Assembly: GCF_000250675.2 (NCBI RefSeq)
Contig: NC_018681.1
Span: 2,666,001-2,730,000 of the forward strand
DNA: 64,000 nt
Reading direction: 5' to 3'
Source of the DNA: Nocardia brasiliensis ATCC 700358
GTDB lineage: Bacteria; Actinomycetota; Actinomycetes; Mycobacteriales; Mycobacteriaceae
Part shown: in pieces, positions 8,042 through 18,101 of the stretch
Numbering within the stretch: position 1 is the first letter of the stretch
Layout: each line of letters opens with the position of its first letter
The notes under the pieces: generated by a model
Database searches by the model: none
Told to the model about the DNA's origin: nothing
The model's input: the letters and a program-made list of their open reading frames with translations, nothing else
Position numbers and translations under genes: made by a program

Positions 8042-9471
8042 GCGCACAGCATCCGGCCGAGCGCGCCGACGCGCTCAGTACCGCTCGGCGGTGGGTGCTG
8101 CACATCGATATGGACGCGTTCTTCGCGTCGGTCGAACAGCTGACCCGTCCCACGTTGCGCGGCAGGCCGGTGCTCGTCGGCGGCACGGGCGGGCGCGGTG
8201 TGGTCGCGGGCGCCAGTTACGAGGCGCGGGTCTACGGCGCGCGGTCCGCGATGCCGATGCATCAGGCGCGCAGGCTGGTCGGCGTCACCGCGGTGGTGGT
8301 GCCGCCGCGCGGCGCGGTGTACGGCGTGCTGAGCGGGCAGGTCTTCGACACCCTGCGCAGCCGCATCCCGGTGCTGGAGACGCTGTCGTTCGACGAGGCC
8401 TTCGGCAAGCCCGCCGAACTGGCCGGCGCCACGGTGGCGCAGGTGCACGAGTTCTGCGAGCAGTTGCGCGCGGCGGTGCGGGAACGCACCGGACTCACCG
8501 CGTCGGTGGGCGCGGGCACCGGCAAACAGCTCGCCAAGATCGCCTCCGGCCTCGCCAAACCCGATGGGATCCGGGTGGTTTCGCCGGACGAGCAGCAGCA
8601 GATGCTGGCCGCGCTGCCGGTCCGCAAACTGTGGGGGATCGGCCCGGTCGCCGAGCACAAGCTGCGCTCGCTCGGTATCGAAACGGTCGGCGCGTTCGCC
8701 GCGCTGCCGGAATCGGAGGCGGTGTCGATTCTCGGCGGCAGCGTCGGCGCGGCGCTGCACCGGCTGGCCCGCGGGGTCGACGACCGCCCGGTCGCGGAGC
8801 GGGCCGAGGCCAAACAGATCAGCGCCGAGACCACCTACGAGACCGATATCGTCACGCTCGCGCAGCTGCGTCCCGCGATCGAGGCGATGGCGGCGGCCGC
8901 GCACCGCAGGCTGGGCAAGGACGGGCGGGCGGCCCGCACCGTGGTGCTCAAGTTGAAGAAGTCCGATATGAGCATCGTGACCCGCTCGTTCACCCTGCCG
9001 TATGCCACCGAGGACCTCACTACGCTGGCCACCGCGGCCCAGCGCTCGGCGATCGATCCGGCCGAACTCGGCCCGATCCGGCTGGTCGGGGTGGGCTACG
9101 GCGGGTTGTCCACGGTGCGGCAGGAATCGTTGTTTCCGGAACTGGACCAGGCGCCCATCGCCGAGCACAGCACGGCCGCCGAGGACGAGGGGTGGACCGC
9201 GGACGGGTCGGCGCCGGCGGCGCCCGGACTCGTCCCGGCGCAGCTGCTGCCCGATATCGCGACCGCCGAGCCCACGCTGTCGGTCCCGATCTGGCATCGC
9301 GGCATGGACGTCGAGCATCGCGAGTACGGCCACGGCTGGGTGCAGGGCGGCGGTTACGGCGTGGTGACCGTGCGGTTCGAGACCCGGTCCACCGGTCCCG
9401 GTCCGGCCCGCACCTTCGCCGCGGATGACGCGGATCTGACCAGAGCCGATCCGTTGCGCAGTCTGCAGTGA
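8038..9471 (+). CDS. dinB: DNA polymerase IV (Y-family, DinB1/DinX-like)
   Basis: 477 residues; error-prone translesion polymerase. Palm motifs are HIDMDAFFASVEQ and SFDEAF (catalytic acidic residues kept), with the helix-hairpin-helix region KLWGIGPVAEHKLRSLGIET and a little-finger domain. Near residue 361 is QESLF, a beta-clamp-binding QxxLF motif. The C-terminal tail of about 80 residues (IWHRGMDVEHREYGHGWVQG onward) is typical of the long actinobacterial DinX form. The GTG start at 8038 overlaps a mini-ORF stop. Position after ileS matches dinX (Rv1537) after ileS in M. tuberculosis. Confidence 0.95.
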   Translation: MSAQHPAERADALSTARRWVLHIDMDAFFASVEQLTRPTLRGRPVLVGGTGGRGVVAGASYEARVYGARSAMPMHQARRLVGVTAVVVPPRGAVYGVLSGQVFDTLRSRIPVLETLSFDEAFGKPAELAGATVAQVHEFCEQLRAAVRERTGLTASVGAGTGKQLAKIASGLAKPDGIRVVSPDEQQQMLAALPVRKLWGIGPVAEHKLRSLGIETVGAFAALPESEAVSILGGSVGAALHRLARGVDDRPVAERAEAKQISAETTYETDIVTLAQLRPAIEAMAAAAHRRLGKDGRAARTVVLKLKKSDMSIVTRSFTLPYATEDLTTLATAAQRSAIDPAELGPIRLVGVGYGGLSTVRQESLFPELDQAPIAEHSTAAEDEGWTADGSAPAAPGLVPAQLLPDIATAEPTLSVPIWHRGMDVEHREYGHGWVQGGGYGVVTVRFETRSTGPGPARTFAADDADLTRADPLRSLQ

Positions 9472-9668
9472 GATCGGCGGTGAACGGCTCGACATCGCCG
9501 AGCGTGACGCGTACGTTCGCTGCCGACGACATCAGTCCGTCCCGTGTGGATCCACGCGGTGCTCCGCTGTGCCGGTAGCCTGGGAGCTCGTGCAGCGCCG
9601 CCGGTTCGGGTGGAGGCTGCCATCGGTGGAACATGACACGGACCTACTCGAACGCAAAGGACGAGCAG

Positions 9669-10166
9669 TTGAAGCTTCGTAAGACTGGACGCATCGCGAT
9701 CGCCGGTTTGGCTGTCGTCGCGGCGCTCGGCATGACCGCGTGCAGCGACGACAAGGACAGCAAGCCGGCCGCCAAGACCTCGACCAGCGCCAAGGCGTCG
9801 GCGACGGCGAGCGCGAACCTGCCGCCGGTCCCGACGGTCGCGGAGCTGAACACGGCCCTCGCCCGCGCGCTGGACCCCGCGGTCCCGGCCGCCGAGAAGC
9901 TCGACGGCGTCCAGGGCGCCGAGGCCGACCCGACCCTGCCGGACCGCCTGTCCCAGGCGGCCAAGGGCGCCGACGTGAAGATCGAGGTCACCGACGTGAC
10001 CGCGTTCGGTGACAGCGTCAACGCCAAGGCCAAGTTCAACGTGAACGGCCAGGAGAACATCGTCGACGTCCCGTTCGTCGCCGACAACGGCAAGTGGAAG
10101 ATCCAGAAGTCCTGGGCCTGCGCCATGTTGACCAACCTCGGTCAGCAGTCCGCGGCCTGCAGCTAG
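9669..10166 (+). CDS. MTB12-like lipoprotein
   Basis: 165 residues from TTG 9669, chosen because AAAGGA ends 7 nt before it and it gives a tight lipoprotein signal (KLRKTGRIAIAG, then LAVVAALGMTAC). An in-frame ATG at 9633 would add 12 polar residues. The lipidated Cys is followed by a Ser/Ala/Lys-rich linker and a compact domain that resembles the low-molecular-weight antigen MTB12 family (LPPVPTVAELNTALARALDP near the front, WKIQKSWACAMLTNLG near the end). Cell-surface protein of unknown function; the family call is by pattern memory. Confidence 0.75.
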   Translation: MKLRKTGRIAIAGLAVVAALGMTACSDDKDSKPAAKTSTSAKASATASANLPPVPTVAELNTALARALDPAVPAAEKLDGVQGAEADPTLPDRLSQAAKGADVKIEVTDVTAFGDSVNAKAKFNVNGQENIVDVPFVADNGKWKIQKSWACAMLTNLGQQSAACS

Positions 10167-10176
10167 TACCGCGGCC

Positions 10177-10210
10177 GTCGCGGCCGGCTCTCCGCATGGC
10201 CGGCCGCGAC
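10177..10210 (+). terminator. Terminator hairpin after the lipoprotein
   Basis: Perfect 12-bp stem GTCGCGGCCGGC / GCCGGCCGCGAC with a 10-nt loop, flanked by ACCGC/GCGGT that extend the pairing. Confidence 0.75.
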
Positions 10211-10301
10211 GCGGTGGGATGACAACCGCCGTGTGTGCGATTCGGACGCATGTACCTGGCACTCTGTGTCGTCCGATGTTTTCGCGCTAGCATGCACCGT
10301 C

Positions 10302-13300
10302 GTGACTGTCTCTGACGCTGTGCGCGAATCTCCTCGACCCTCGGCACAGCATGGAGACCAGCAAGAACTGCGCGGCACGAACGGCGCCCGGCGCCTGCGG
10401 CTGTTCGCGATCGTCAGCGGCCTCATCGCGGTGCTCGCCGCGGTGTCGCTGCCTTTCCTTCCGGTGCAACAGGATCAGGCGAGTGTGTCGTGGCCGCAGG
10501 CCGCGGCGGTGACCTCGGTGACCGCGCCGCTGATCACCTACGCGCCGATGGACCTGTCCGCCGAGATCCCGTGCGCCGCGTTCGACGCGCTCGCCGACAC
10601 GGGCGGCGTTGTGCTGTCGACGATTCCGCGGCAGTCCCCGGATCTGGAACGCTACGGCTTCGTCGTCAAGGTCGTCGCGGACACCGCGGATCGGCCCGGC
10701 CGGGTAGACGTGGTCTCGCGCAACATGCTGCTGTGGTCGTCGTCGCTGAGCGCGGTCCGCAACGGGTCCTGTGCGCTCGCGATCGAGATGAACACGCAGC
10801 GGACCACCGTGTCGGTGCAGGGCCTCGCCGATGCGGGCAAGGAGTTCGGCGGCGACATCCGCCCGCAGGTGGTCGGCGTGTTCAGTGAGCTGACCGGTGC
10901 GGCGCCCGCCGGCTTGCACGTGAATGTGCAAGTGGATTCCCGGTTTTCGTCGTCGCCGACCGTGCTGAAGCGCGTCGCGATCGGGGTGGCGGCGTTGGCC
11001 GCGGTGCTCGCCCTGATCGCGCTGTACCGCCTGGACAGCAACGACGGACGCGCGTCGCGACGCTTCCTGCCGACCCGGTGGTGGCGGCTGCGGCCGCCGG
11101 ACTACCTGGTGTTCGCCACGCTGCTGGTGTGGCACTTCATCGGCGCCAACACTTCTGACGACGGCTACATCCTCGGCATGGCCCGCGCCTCGCAGAGTTC
11201 GGGCTTCATGTCGAACTACTACCGCTGGTTCAGCGTCGACGAGGGGCCGTTCTACACGCCCTACACCGACATGATCTCGCTGCTCGCCCGGGTGTCGTCG
11301 GTGAGTCCCTGGGTTCGGTTGCCCACCTTTCTCGTCGGCGTCCTCACCTGGTGGGTGATCAGCCGGGAGATCCTGCCGCGCCTGGGCGTCGCGTTGCGCG
11401 ACAACCGGATCGTGGTGTGGACCAGCGCGCTGGTGTTCCTCGCGTTCTGGATGCCCTACAACAACGGCTTGCGCGCGGAGCCCTTTGTGGCACTTGGTGT
11501 GATCCTCACCTGGGCCTCGGTCGAGCGGGCCGTCGCGACCCGCAGGCTGCTGCCGTACGCCCTGGCGATCATCGTCGCGGCGTTCACCCTGACCGCCGCG
11601 CCGTCCGGATTGATCTGCCTCGGCGCGCTCGCGGCCGGCGCACGCACGATGACCGCGGTGCTGGTGCAGCGGGCGAAGAAGTCCGGTTATCTCGCGCTGC
11701 TGCTGCCGGGCCTGGCGGCAGGCGTGGTGGTGCTGACCGTCGTCTTCGCGGACCGGACCCTGGCCGGTGCCCGCGAGATGTTCTACGTGCACGGCCGGAT
11801 CGGCCCGGGCGAATCCTGGTTCTTCGAGTTCCTGCGCTACCAGTACCTGCTGCAGATCAATGCCGACGGCTGGCTGACCCGGCGGTTCGGCATGTTCGTG
11901 CTGCTGCTCGGCCTGGTGGCGTGCGTGGTCACGATGCTGCGCCGGGGCGGGCACATCCCGGGTACCGCGGTCGGTCCGTCGCGCAGGCTCATCGGCATCA
12001 CCTTCGCAGCGATGGTGTTCCTGATGTTCTCGCCGACCAAGTGGACCCACCAGTTCGGCGTCTTCGCCGGCCTGGCCGCCTGTGTCGCGGCGCTCACCGC
12101 GGTCGCGATCAGCCCGCGGGTCATGCGGCCGCTGCGGAACCGGGCGCTGTTCGCCGCCGCGATCTTCTTCGCGCTGGCGCTGACTTTCGTTGGCGCGAAC
12201 GGCTATTGGTATGTGTCGGCGTGGGGCATCCCGTGGTGGGACAAGCCGCCGACCTTCGCGGGCTTCGGCCTGTCGAGCTTCGCCGCGGGGCTTTCGGTGC
12301 TCGCGCTGGTGCTCGCGGCGTGGTTCCACATTCGCCCGGAAACCGGGCCGCGGCCCGGCTCGGTGCCCGGCCGGATCGCGCGCCTGCCCGTGCTCGCCGT
12401 GGTCGCGGCGGCCATGGTGCTGTTCGAGGTGCTGTCGTTCGCGAAAGCGGCTGTGGCGCAGTACCCGTCGTATTCGCTCGCGCAATCGAACCTGTCCTCG
12501 GCCGTTTCCGGCGGCTGCGGCCTGGCCGATCAGGTGCTGATCGAGACCGATCCCAACGCGTCGGTGCTCAGTCCGCTGGCCGGTTCGGCCGCGACGGCGC
12601 TGGCCGGCCCGGAGACGACCGGTTTCACCCCGAACGGGGTGGCGACCGACCTCACCTCCGACGAGGTCGAATCCACCACGGGCAAGGCGAATTCCGTCAC
12701 CAGCGCCGATTCCGGCGATACCACCGATCCGAAGGCGGGCTCGAAATCGCCGGGCTCGGAGGCCGGTACCTCGGGCGCCGGGATCAACGGCAGCAATGTC
12801 CCGCTGCCGTTCGGTCTGGATCCGGCGGCTATTCCGGTGCTGGGCAGCTACCGCGACGGCGCGCAGGTGCCCGCCGAGCTGACCAGCGGCTGGTATCGAC
12901 TTCCGCAGGACAGCAACGGAAGTCGCGGTCCGATCATCGCGATCTCGGTGGCCGGCCGGATCCGGCACGTGGACAGCGACGGCATCGTGCACCCCGGCCA
13001 AGAGCTGCGCGTCGAGTACGGGCGGTCCGCGGCCGACGGCACGGCGGTCTCCCTCGGCAGTGTCGATCCGATCGATATCGGGCCGTCGCCGTCGTGGCGT
13101 AACGTGCGGGTGCCGTTCGACCGGCTGCCCGCGGACGCCGACGTCGTCCGGATCGTCGCCAGTGACAAGGATCTCGGCAAGGACCAGTGGCTGGCGGTGA
13201 CCCCGCCGCGGGTGCCGCAGCTGAAAACCATGACGGCCGTGGTGGGTTCGCAGACGCCGGTGCTGCTGGACTGGGAGGTCGGCATGAACTTCCCCTGCCA

Positions 13301-13607
13301 GAACCTGGCGCCCACCTATGCGGGCGTCGCGCAGCTCCCGGCCTATCGGATCCTGCCGGACCGCAACGGCGCCACCATCACCAACCTCTGGCAGGCGCAC
13401 GACGGCGGTGGCCCGCTCGGCTGGACCCAGCTGCTCTTCACCGCCCGCGCGCTGCCCACCTACCTGAACAACGACTGGGATCGCGACTGGGGCTCGATCG
13501 AGCAGTACCTCCCCTTGGACGCCAACGCTCAGCCCGCGAAGGTGACGATCGACGAGACCCGCCGCTGGGGCACCTGGACCCCCGGCCACATCAACACCGC
13601 CTGGTAA
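10302..13607 (+). CDS. EmbB-like arabinosyltransferase
   Basis: 1101-residue GT-C membrane enzyme of the EmbA/B/C family, which adds D-arabinofuranose from decaprenyl-phosphoarabinose to arabinogalactan or lipoarabinomannan. After TM1 (about 28-48) comes a periplasmic beta domain. The catalytic loop is GANTSDDGYILGMAR near residue 285, then many TM helices, WGIPWWDKPP, and a C-terminal carbohydrate-binding domain. The ILGMAR wording, including the Met equivalent to EmbB Met306, is closest to EmbB as I remember the family. GTG 10302 follows TAGCAT (10288-10293), consistent with a leaderless mRNA. No embCAB, glf or aftA partners are nearby, so this is a stand-alone copy. Confidence 0.9.
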   Translation: MTVSDAVRESPRPSAQHGDQQELRGTNGARRLRLFAIVSGLIAVLAAVSLPFLPVQQDQASVSWPQAAAVTSVTAPLITYAPMDLSAEIPCAAFDALADTGGVVLSTIPRQSPDLERYGFVVKVVADTADRPGRVDVVSRNMLLWSSSLSAVRNGSCALAIEMNTQRTTVSVQGLADAGKEFGGDIRPQVVGVFSELTGAAPAGLHVNVQVDSRFSSSPTVLKRVAIGVAALAAVLALIALYRLDSNDGRASRRFLPTRWWRLRPPDYLVFATLLVWHFIGANTSDDGYILGMARASQSSGFMSNYYRWFSVDEGPFYTPYTDMISLLARVSSVSPWVRLPTFLVGVLTWWVISREILPRLGVALRDNRIVVWTSALVFLAFWMPYNNGLRAEPFVALGVILTWASVERAVATRRLLPYALAIIVAAFTLTAAPSGLICLGALAAGARTMTAVLVQRAKKSGYLALLLPGLAAGVVVLTVVFADRTLAGAREMFYVHGRIGPGESWFFEFLRYQYLLQINADGWLTRRFGMFVLLLGLVACVVTMLRRGGHIPGTAVGPSRRLIGITFAAMVFLMFSPTKWTHQFGVFAGLAACVAALTAVAISPRVMRPLRNRALFAAAIFFALALTFVGANGYWYVSAWGIPWWDKPPTFAGFGLSSFAAGLSVLALVLAAWFHIRPETGPRPGSVPGRIARLPVLAVVAAAMVLFEVLSFAKAAVAQYPSYSLAQSNLSSAVSGGCGLADQVLIETDPNASVLSPLAGSAATALAGPETTGFTPNGVATDLTSDEVESTTGKANSVTSADSGDTTDPKAGSKSPGSEAGTSGAGINGSNVPLPFGLDPAAIPVLGSYRDGAQVPAELTSGWYRLPQDSNGSRGPIIAISVAGRIRHVDSDGIVHPGQELRVEYGRSAADGTAVSLGSVDPIDIGPSPSWRNVRVPFDRLPADADVVRIVASDKDLGKDQWLAVTPPRVPQLKTMTAVVGSQTPVLLDWEVGMNFPCQNLAPTYAGVAQLPAYRILPDRNGATITNLWQAHDGGGPLGWTQLLFTARALPTYLNNDWDRDWGSIEQYLPLDANAQPAKVTIDETRRWGTWTPGHINTAW

Positions 13608-13655
13608 CCGGCGGCCAGGACGGCTTCGTCACCCACCGGGACATGGATTCACGCC

Positions 13656-14588
13656 TCAGGCTTCGGAGTCGGCCTTGCTGCTGGGGGCAGGGTCGTTTCG
13701 GCGGGCGGCGTGCCGGGTGCGGCGGGCGCGGAGGAAGGCGTGCGTGGTGAAGACCGCCAGGGCGGTCCAGATGAGGGCGAAACCGGCCCAGCGGGAGGCG
13801 GGCATCGGCTCGTGCGCGACGGCGACGCCCCAGGCCATCTGCAGTGCGGGCGTGAGGTATTGGAGCAGCCCCATGGTGGACAGCGGAACCCGCTGCGCGG
13901 CAACCGAGAACAGCAGCAGCGGCACCAGGGTCACCGGCCCGGTGGCCAGCATGAGCGCGGTATGCCCGGGGCCGGAGGCGAATTCGCTGCGGCCGAGCAC
14001 CGCGAGCACGATCACGAAGGCGAGCGCGAACGGCGCGGCCACCACCCCTTCGGCGGCGATCCCGCGCAGCGCGTCCAACGGGATCACCTTCTTGACCAGA
14101 CCGTACGTCGCGAACGAACAGGCCAGGATGAGCGCGATCACCGGCGGCCTGCCGTAGTCGACGGTCAGCACGGCCACCGCCGTGGCCCCGAGCCCGAGCG
14201 CGGCCCACTGCGCGGGCGCGAGCCGCTCCCGGAAGATCACCACACCGAACGCGACGGTGACCAGGGGGTTGATGAAGTACCCCAGCGCGCACTCCACGAC
14301 GTGCCCGGAGATCACCCCGTAGACGTACACGCCCCAGTTGACCGCGATCGCCGCCGAAGCCAGCGCGGCCAGCCGCCAGGTCCGTCCGTCGATTCCCCGC
14401 AGCTGCCCGAGCCGTCCGGTCGCCGCCAGCACCGCGAGCACCACCACCAGCGTCCACAGAATGCGCTGTGCGACCACCTCCGCGGCACTGGCGAACGCCA
14501 GCAACCCGAAGAACGCGGGGAACAGACCCCAGAGGAAAAAGGCGCTCGTACCGAACGCAACACCAGGGATAGACCGGTTCCGCTGCAC
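13656..14588 (-). CDS. rarD: EamA/RarD family transporter
   Basis: 310 residues with ten predicted TM helices, beginning GVAFGTSAFFLWGLFPAFFG; two EamA repeats of five helices. RarD proteins are inner-membrane transporters of unknown substrate. GTG 14588 is preferred because a TAGCGT box (complement of 14596-14601) lies 7 nt upstream, suggesting a leaderless start; GTG 14609 is an in-frame alternative. Divergent from ctpE with back-to-back promoters about 9 bp apart. Confidence 0.85.
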   Translation of the reverse strand: MQRNRSIPGVAFGTSAFFLWGLFPAFFGLLAFASAAEVVAQRILWTLVVVLAVLAATGRLGQLRGIDGRTWRLAALASAAIAVNWGVYVYGVISGHVVECALGYFINPLVTVAFGVVIFRERLAPAQWAALGLGATAVAVLTVDYGRPPVIALILACSFATYGLVKKVIPLDALRGIAAEGVVAAPFALAFVIVLAVLGRSEFASGPGHTALMLATGPVTLVPLLLFSVAAQRVPLSTMGLLQYLTPALQMAWGVAVAHEPMPASRWAGFALIWTALAVFTTHAFLRARRTRHAARRNDPAPSSKADSEA

Positions 14589-14623
14589 GCTTGCGACGCT
14601 ACTTCTCACGTAGCCTTGCGGTC

Positions 14624-17047
14624 ATGTCGACTACCGTGCAGGCATCGCGTGCCACCGGACTGACCGCGGCGGAGGTCGAGCAACGTCGCCGCGACGGGCT
14701 CACCAACGACGTGCCCGATCGGGCCAGTCGTTCGGTGCGCGACATCATCCGGGCCAATGTCTTCACCCGGATCAACGCCATTCTCGGCGTGCTGTTCATT
14801 CTGGTGCTGTCCACCGGCTCGATCATCGACGGCATGTTCGGCCTGTTGATCGTCGCGAACAGCGCGGTCGGCATCATCCAGGAGGTCCGCGCCAAGCGCA
14901 CCCTGGACCAGTTGGCCATCGTCAGCCAGGCCAAGCCGACCGTGCGCCGCGACGGCAAGGCGGTCGAGGTGGCCCCGCGCGAGGTGGTGCTCGACGATCT
15001 GATCGAGCTGGGCCCCGGCGATCAGATCGTGGTGGACGGCGAGGTGGCCGAGACCTCGCTGCTGGAGGTCGACGAATCGCTGCTCACCGGCGAGGCGGAC
15101 CCGATCGACAAGCAGATCGGCGACCAGGTGATGTCCGGCAGCTACGTGGTGTCCGGCTCCGGCTGCTACCGCGCGACCAAGGTCGGCAAGGACGCCTACG
15201 CGGCGAAGCTGGCCGACGAGGCCAGCAAGTTCACCCTGGTGAAGTCGGAGCTGCGCAGCGGTATCGACACGATCCTCAAGGTGATCACCTACCTGCTGAT
15301 CCCGGCGGGCGCGCTCAGCATCTACAACCAGCTGGTTTCCAGCGAGGAACCGTGGCGGCCCGCGGTGACCGGCATGGTCGCGGCCCTGGTGCCGATGGTG
15401 CCCGAGGGCCTGGTGCTGATGACCTCGGTCGCGTTCGCGGTGGGCGTGGTGCGGCTGGGCCGGCGCAAATGCCTGGTGCAGGAGCTGCCCGCGATCGAGG
15501 GCCTGGCCCGGGTGGACGTGGTGTGCGCGGACAAGACCGGCACGCTGACCGAGAACGGCATGCGCCTGTCGGAGATCAAGACGTTGGACTCGTTCGCGGA
15601 CAACGACGTTCGGCAGGCGCTGGCCGCGCTGGCGGCCGACGATCCGCGCCCGAACGCGAGCGTGCAGGCCATCGCGGAGGCGCTGCCGGACGGCCCGGGT
15701 TGGCAGCGCACCGCCGTCGCCCCGTTCTCCTCGGCCAAGAAGTGGAGTGGCTGCTCCTACGGCGAACACGGCGACTGGCTGCTCGGCGCGCCCGACGTGC
15801 TGCTCGACCCGGCCTCCGAAGACGCCAGGGTGGCAGAGGAACTCGGGTCCTCGGGGTTGCGCATCCTGCTGCTCGCGCGCAGCGACCGTCCGGTGGACGC
15901 CGCGGACGCGCCGGGCACCGTGCGACCCGCGGCGCTGGTCGTGCTGGAGCAGCGGGTCCGGCCCGACGCCAAGGAAACGCTCGAGTACTTCGCCGACCAG
16001 AACGTGTCGATCAAGGTGATCTCCGGTGACAACGCCGTCTCGGTCGGCGCGGTCGCGTCCTCGCTCGATCTGCCCGGCGGCGATCACGCCGTGGACGCGC
16101 GCGAATTGCCCGACGACCGTGACCAACTCGCCGACGTGCTGGAGCACAAGACCACCTTCGGCCGGGTCCGCCCGGATCAGAAGCGCGCCATGGTGGCCGC
16201 CTTGCAGTCGCGCGGGCACACCGTCGCGATGACCGGTGACGGCGTGAACGACGTACTCGCGCTGAAGGATTCCGATATCGGCGTGGCGATGGGCGCGGGC
16301 AGCCCGGCCACCCGCGCGGTGGCGCAGATCGTCCTGCTGGACAACAAGTTCGCGACCCTGCCGTACGTGGTCGGTGAGGGCCGCCGGGTGATCGGCAATA
16401 TCGAGCGGGTCTCGAACCTGTTCCTCACCAAGACCGTCTACTCGGTGCTGCTCGCGTTCCTGATCGGCGTCGCGGGCGTGGGCTCGCAGATCTTCGGCTA
16501 CGACCCGATCGACTATCCGTTCCTGCCGCGCCACGTCACGATCGCGGCCTGGTTCACCATCGGCATTCCGGCCTTCATCCTCTCGCTGGCGCCGAACAAC
16601 GAGCGCGCCCGCAGCGGGTTCGTCCGGCGCGTCATGCGATTGGCCATCCCGTCGGGCGTGGTGATCGGCGTGGCCACCTTCGTGGCCTACCTGATCGCCT
16701 ACGCGGGCCGGGCGGCCACCGAACAGCAGAAGGAGCAGGCGGGCACCACCGCGTTGATCACGCTGATCATGATCGCGGTGTGGGTGCTGGCCATCGTGGC
16801 CCGGCCGTACGTGTGGTGGAAGGTGGTGCTGATCGGCGCCTCGATCGCGGCGTATGTGTTCTTGTTCACGGTGCCGTTCACCCGGGAGTTCTTCAAGCTC
16901 GATCCCTCGAACGTGGCGCTCACCACGGCCGCATTCATTTGCGGCGCTGTCGGAATCGTGCTCGTCGAGGTGGCCTGGTGGGTGAGTGCGGCGCTGCTCG
17001 GCGACAAACGGGAACTGTTTCCGACCGCAAATAGTGCAGGAGCCTGA
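14624..17047 (+). CDS. ctpE: P-type cation ATPase, CtpE-like (calcium)
   Basis: 807-residue P-type ATPase. Phospho-Asp303 lies in ADKTGTLTENGM; the actuator loop reads SLLTGEADPI; the P-domain hinge is MTGDGVNDVLALKDSDIGVA. There is no N-terminal metal-binding domain. GSPATRAVAQIVLLDNKFA matches CtpE, which imports Ca2+ in mycobacteria, so calcium is the most likely ion (inference). About ten TM helices. ATG 14624 follows TAGCCT (14611-14616) by 7 nt: probably leaderless. Confidence 0.88.
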   Translation: MSTTVQASRATGLTAAEVEQRRRDGLTNDVPDRASRSVRDIIRANVFTRINAILGVLFILVLSTGSIIDGMFGLLIVANSAVGIIQEVRAKRTLDQLAIVSQAKPTVRRDGKAVEVAPREVVLDDLIELGPGDQIVVDGEVAETSLLEVDESLLTGEADPIDKQIGDQVMSGSYVVSGSGCYRATKVGKDAYAAKLADEASKFTLVKSELRSGIDTILKVITYLLIPAGALSIYNQLVSSEEPWRPAVTGMVAALVPMVPEGLVLMTSVAFAVGVVRLGRRKCLVQELPAIEGLARVDVVCADKTGTLTENGMRLSEIKTLDSFADNDVRQALAALAADDPRPNASVQAIAEALPDGPGWQRTAVAPFSSAKKWSGCSYGEHGDWLLGAPDVLLDPASEDARVAEELGSSGLRILLLARSDRPVDAADAPGTVRPAALVVLEQRVRPDAKETLEYFADQNVSIKVISGDNAVSVGAVASSLDLPGGDHAVDARELPDDRDQLADVLEHKTTFGRVRPDQKRAMVAALQSRGHTVAMTGDGVNDVLALKDSDIGVAMGAGSPATRAVAQIVLLDNKFATLPYVVGEGRRVIGNIERVSNLFLTKTVYSVLLAFLIGVAGVGSQIFGYDPIDYPFLPRHVTIAAWFTIGIPAFILSLAPNNERARSGFVRRVMRLAIPSGVVIGVATFVAYLIAYAGRAATEQQKEQAGTTALITLIMIAVWVLAIVARPYVWWKVVLIGASIAAYVFLFTVPFTREFFKLDPSNVALTTAAFICGAVGIVLVEVAWWVSAALLGDKRELFPTANSAGA

Positions 17048-17127
17048 CAAACTGGACAGCTGACCCGGCGCGCCGCGAGAAGCCTTGTGCGAGGCGCGTA
17101 TTCAGTGTTGGAGTACCTTCTCCCATT

Positions 17128-17946
17128 ATGGAGGTACTGCTGCACCAGATCGACGCGTTCGCGGACGCACCGTTCTCGGGCAACCCAGCCGCGGTGATGC
17201 CGCTCCCGTCGTGGCTCCCGGATACGTTGCTGCAACACCTGGCCGAGGAGAACAACCTCGCCGAAACCGCCTTCTACACCGCGGAATTACCGCCCGACGC
17301 GGGCGCCCCGCCGGGGGAGTGGCCCGCGTTCCACCTGCGCTGGTTCACCCCGGCGGTGGAGGTGGACATGTGCGGGCACGCCACGGTGGCCAGTGCCGCA
17401 CAGATTTTGGAGGATATGCATCCGGGCGCCGATCGGGTGAGCTTCTTCACCCGCAGCGGCTGGCTGCACGTAGACCGCACCGACGACGACGAATTCGTGC
17501 TCGATCTGCCCGCCGTGCCCGCGGCCGAGGTGCAACCCGACGTCGTGCTCGTCGCCGCGCTCGGCGTCCGCCCGGTGCGCGCGTTCACCGGTGTCGACGA
17601 GGTGATCGTGGTGGCCACCGAACAGGAAGTCCGCGACGCCGAACCGATTTTCACCGCGTTCCCGGAGTTGGCGCGCGGCGCGATCGTCACCGCGCGCGGC
17701 GCGGACACCGACTTCGTCTCGCGCTTCTTCGCGCCCGGCGTCGGCGTGCCCGAGGACCCGGTCACCGGATCGGCGCACGCGCAACTGGTTCCGCTGTGGG
17801 CGGCCGAACTCGGCCGGACCGAGCTCACCGCCCGTCAGCTGTCCCGCCGCGGCGGCAGCCTGCGCTGCGAACTCGTCGGCGACCGCGTGCTGCTGACCGG
17901 CCGCTGCCGCCGCTACCTGGACGGCGTTGTGCGCCTGCCGGACTGA
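17128..17946 (+). CDS. PhzF family isomerase/epimerase-like protein
   Basis: 272 residues with the two-lobed PhzF fold. The N-lobe begins QIDAFADAPFSGNPAAVM, and the catalytic acid is Glu46 in NNLAETAF. VDMCGHATVASA and the C-lobe EDPVTGSAHAQLVPLWA are the classic family signatures. Many members are of unknown substrate; it is not near phenazine genes, so phenazine synthesis is not implied. A TACCTT box 8 nt before ATG 17128 suggests leaderless transcription. Confidence 0.88.
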   Translation: MEVLLHQIDAFADAPFSGNPAAVMPLPSWLPDTLLQHLAEENNLAETAFYTAELPPDAGAPPGEWPAFHLRWFTPAVEVDMCGHATVASAAQILEDMHPGADRVSFFTRSGWLHVDRTDDDEFVLDLPAVPAAEVQPDVVLVAALGVRPVRAFTGVDEVIVVATEQEVRDAEPIFTAFPELARGAIVTARGADTDFVSRFFAPGVGVPEDPVTGSAHAQLVPLWAAELGRTELTARQLSRRGGSLRCELVGDRVLLTGRCRRYLDGVVRLPD

Positions 17947-18024
17947 CCGAACACCGCGACTGCGGCGCTCGCCGGAGTCGCGTCAAGCCACCGCGGTGCC
18001 CCATGGCCGCACCGCGGTGAAATC

Positions 18025-18072
18025 AGGCCTCTGCCGGGATGACACGGGGTTGACTCATCCCGGCAGAGGCCT
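18025..18072. terminator. Strong bidirectional terminator
   Basis: Perfect 18-bp arms AGGCCTCTGCCGGGATGA / TCATCCCGGCAGAGGCCT with a 12-nt loop, between convergent phzF-like and helix-turn-helix genes. Confidence 0.88.
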
Positions 18073-18101
18073 GCCCGAATTCCGGCGGCGCGCCGATCGG
18101 C

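Noticed and set aside
10287..13589. 1100-codon open frame antisense to the arabinosyltransferase gene
   Set aside because: Same shadow effect; translation is Arg/His/Gln-rich without recognisable motifs or a ribosome site.
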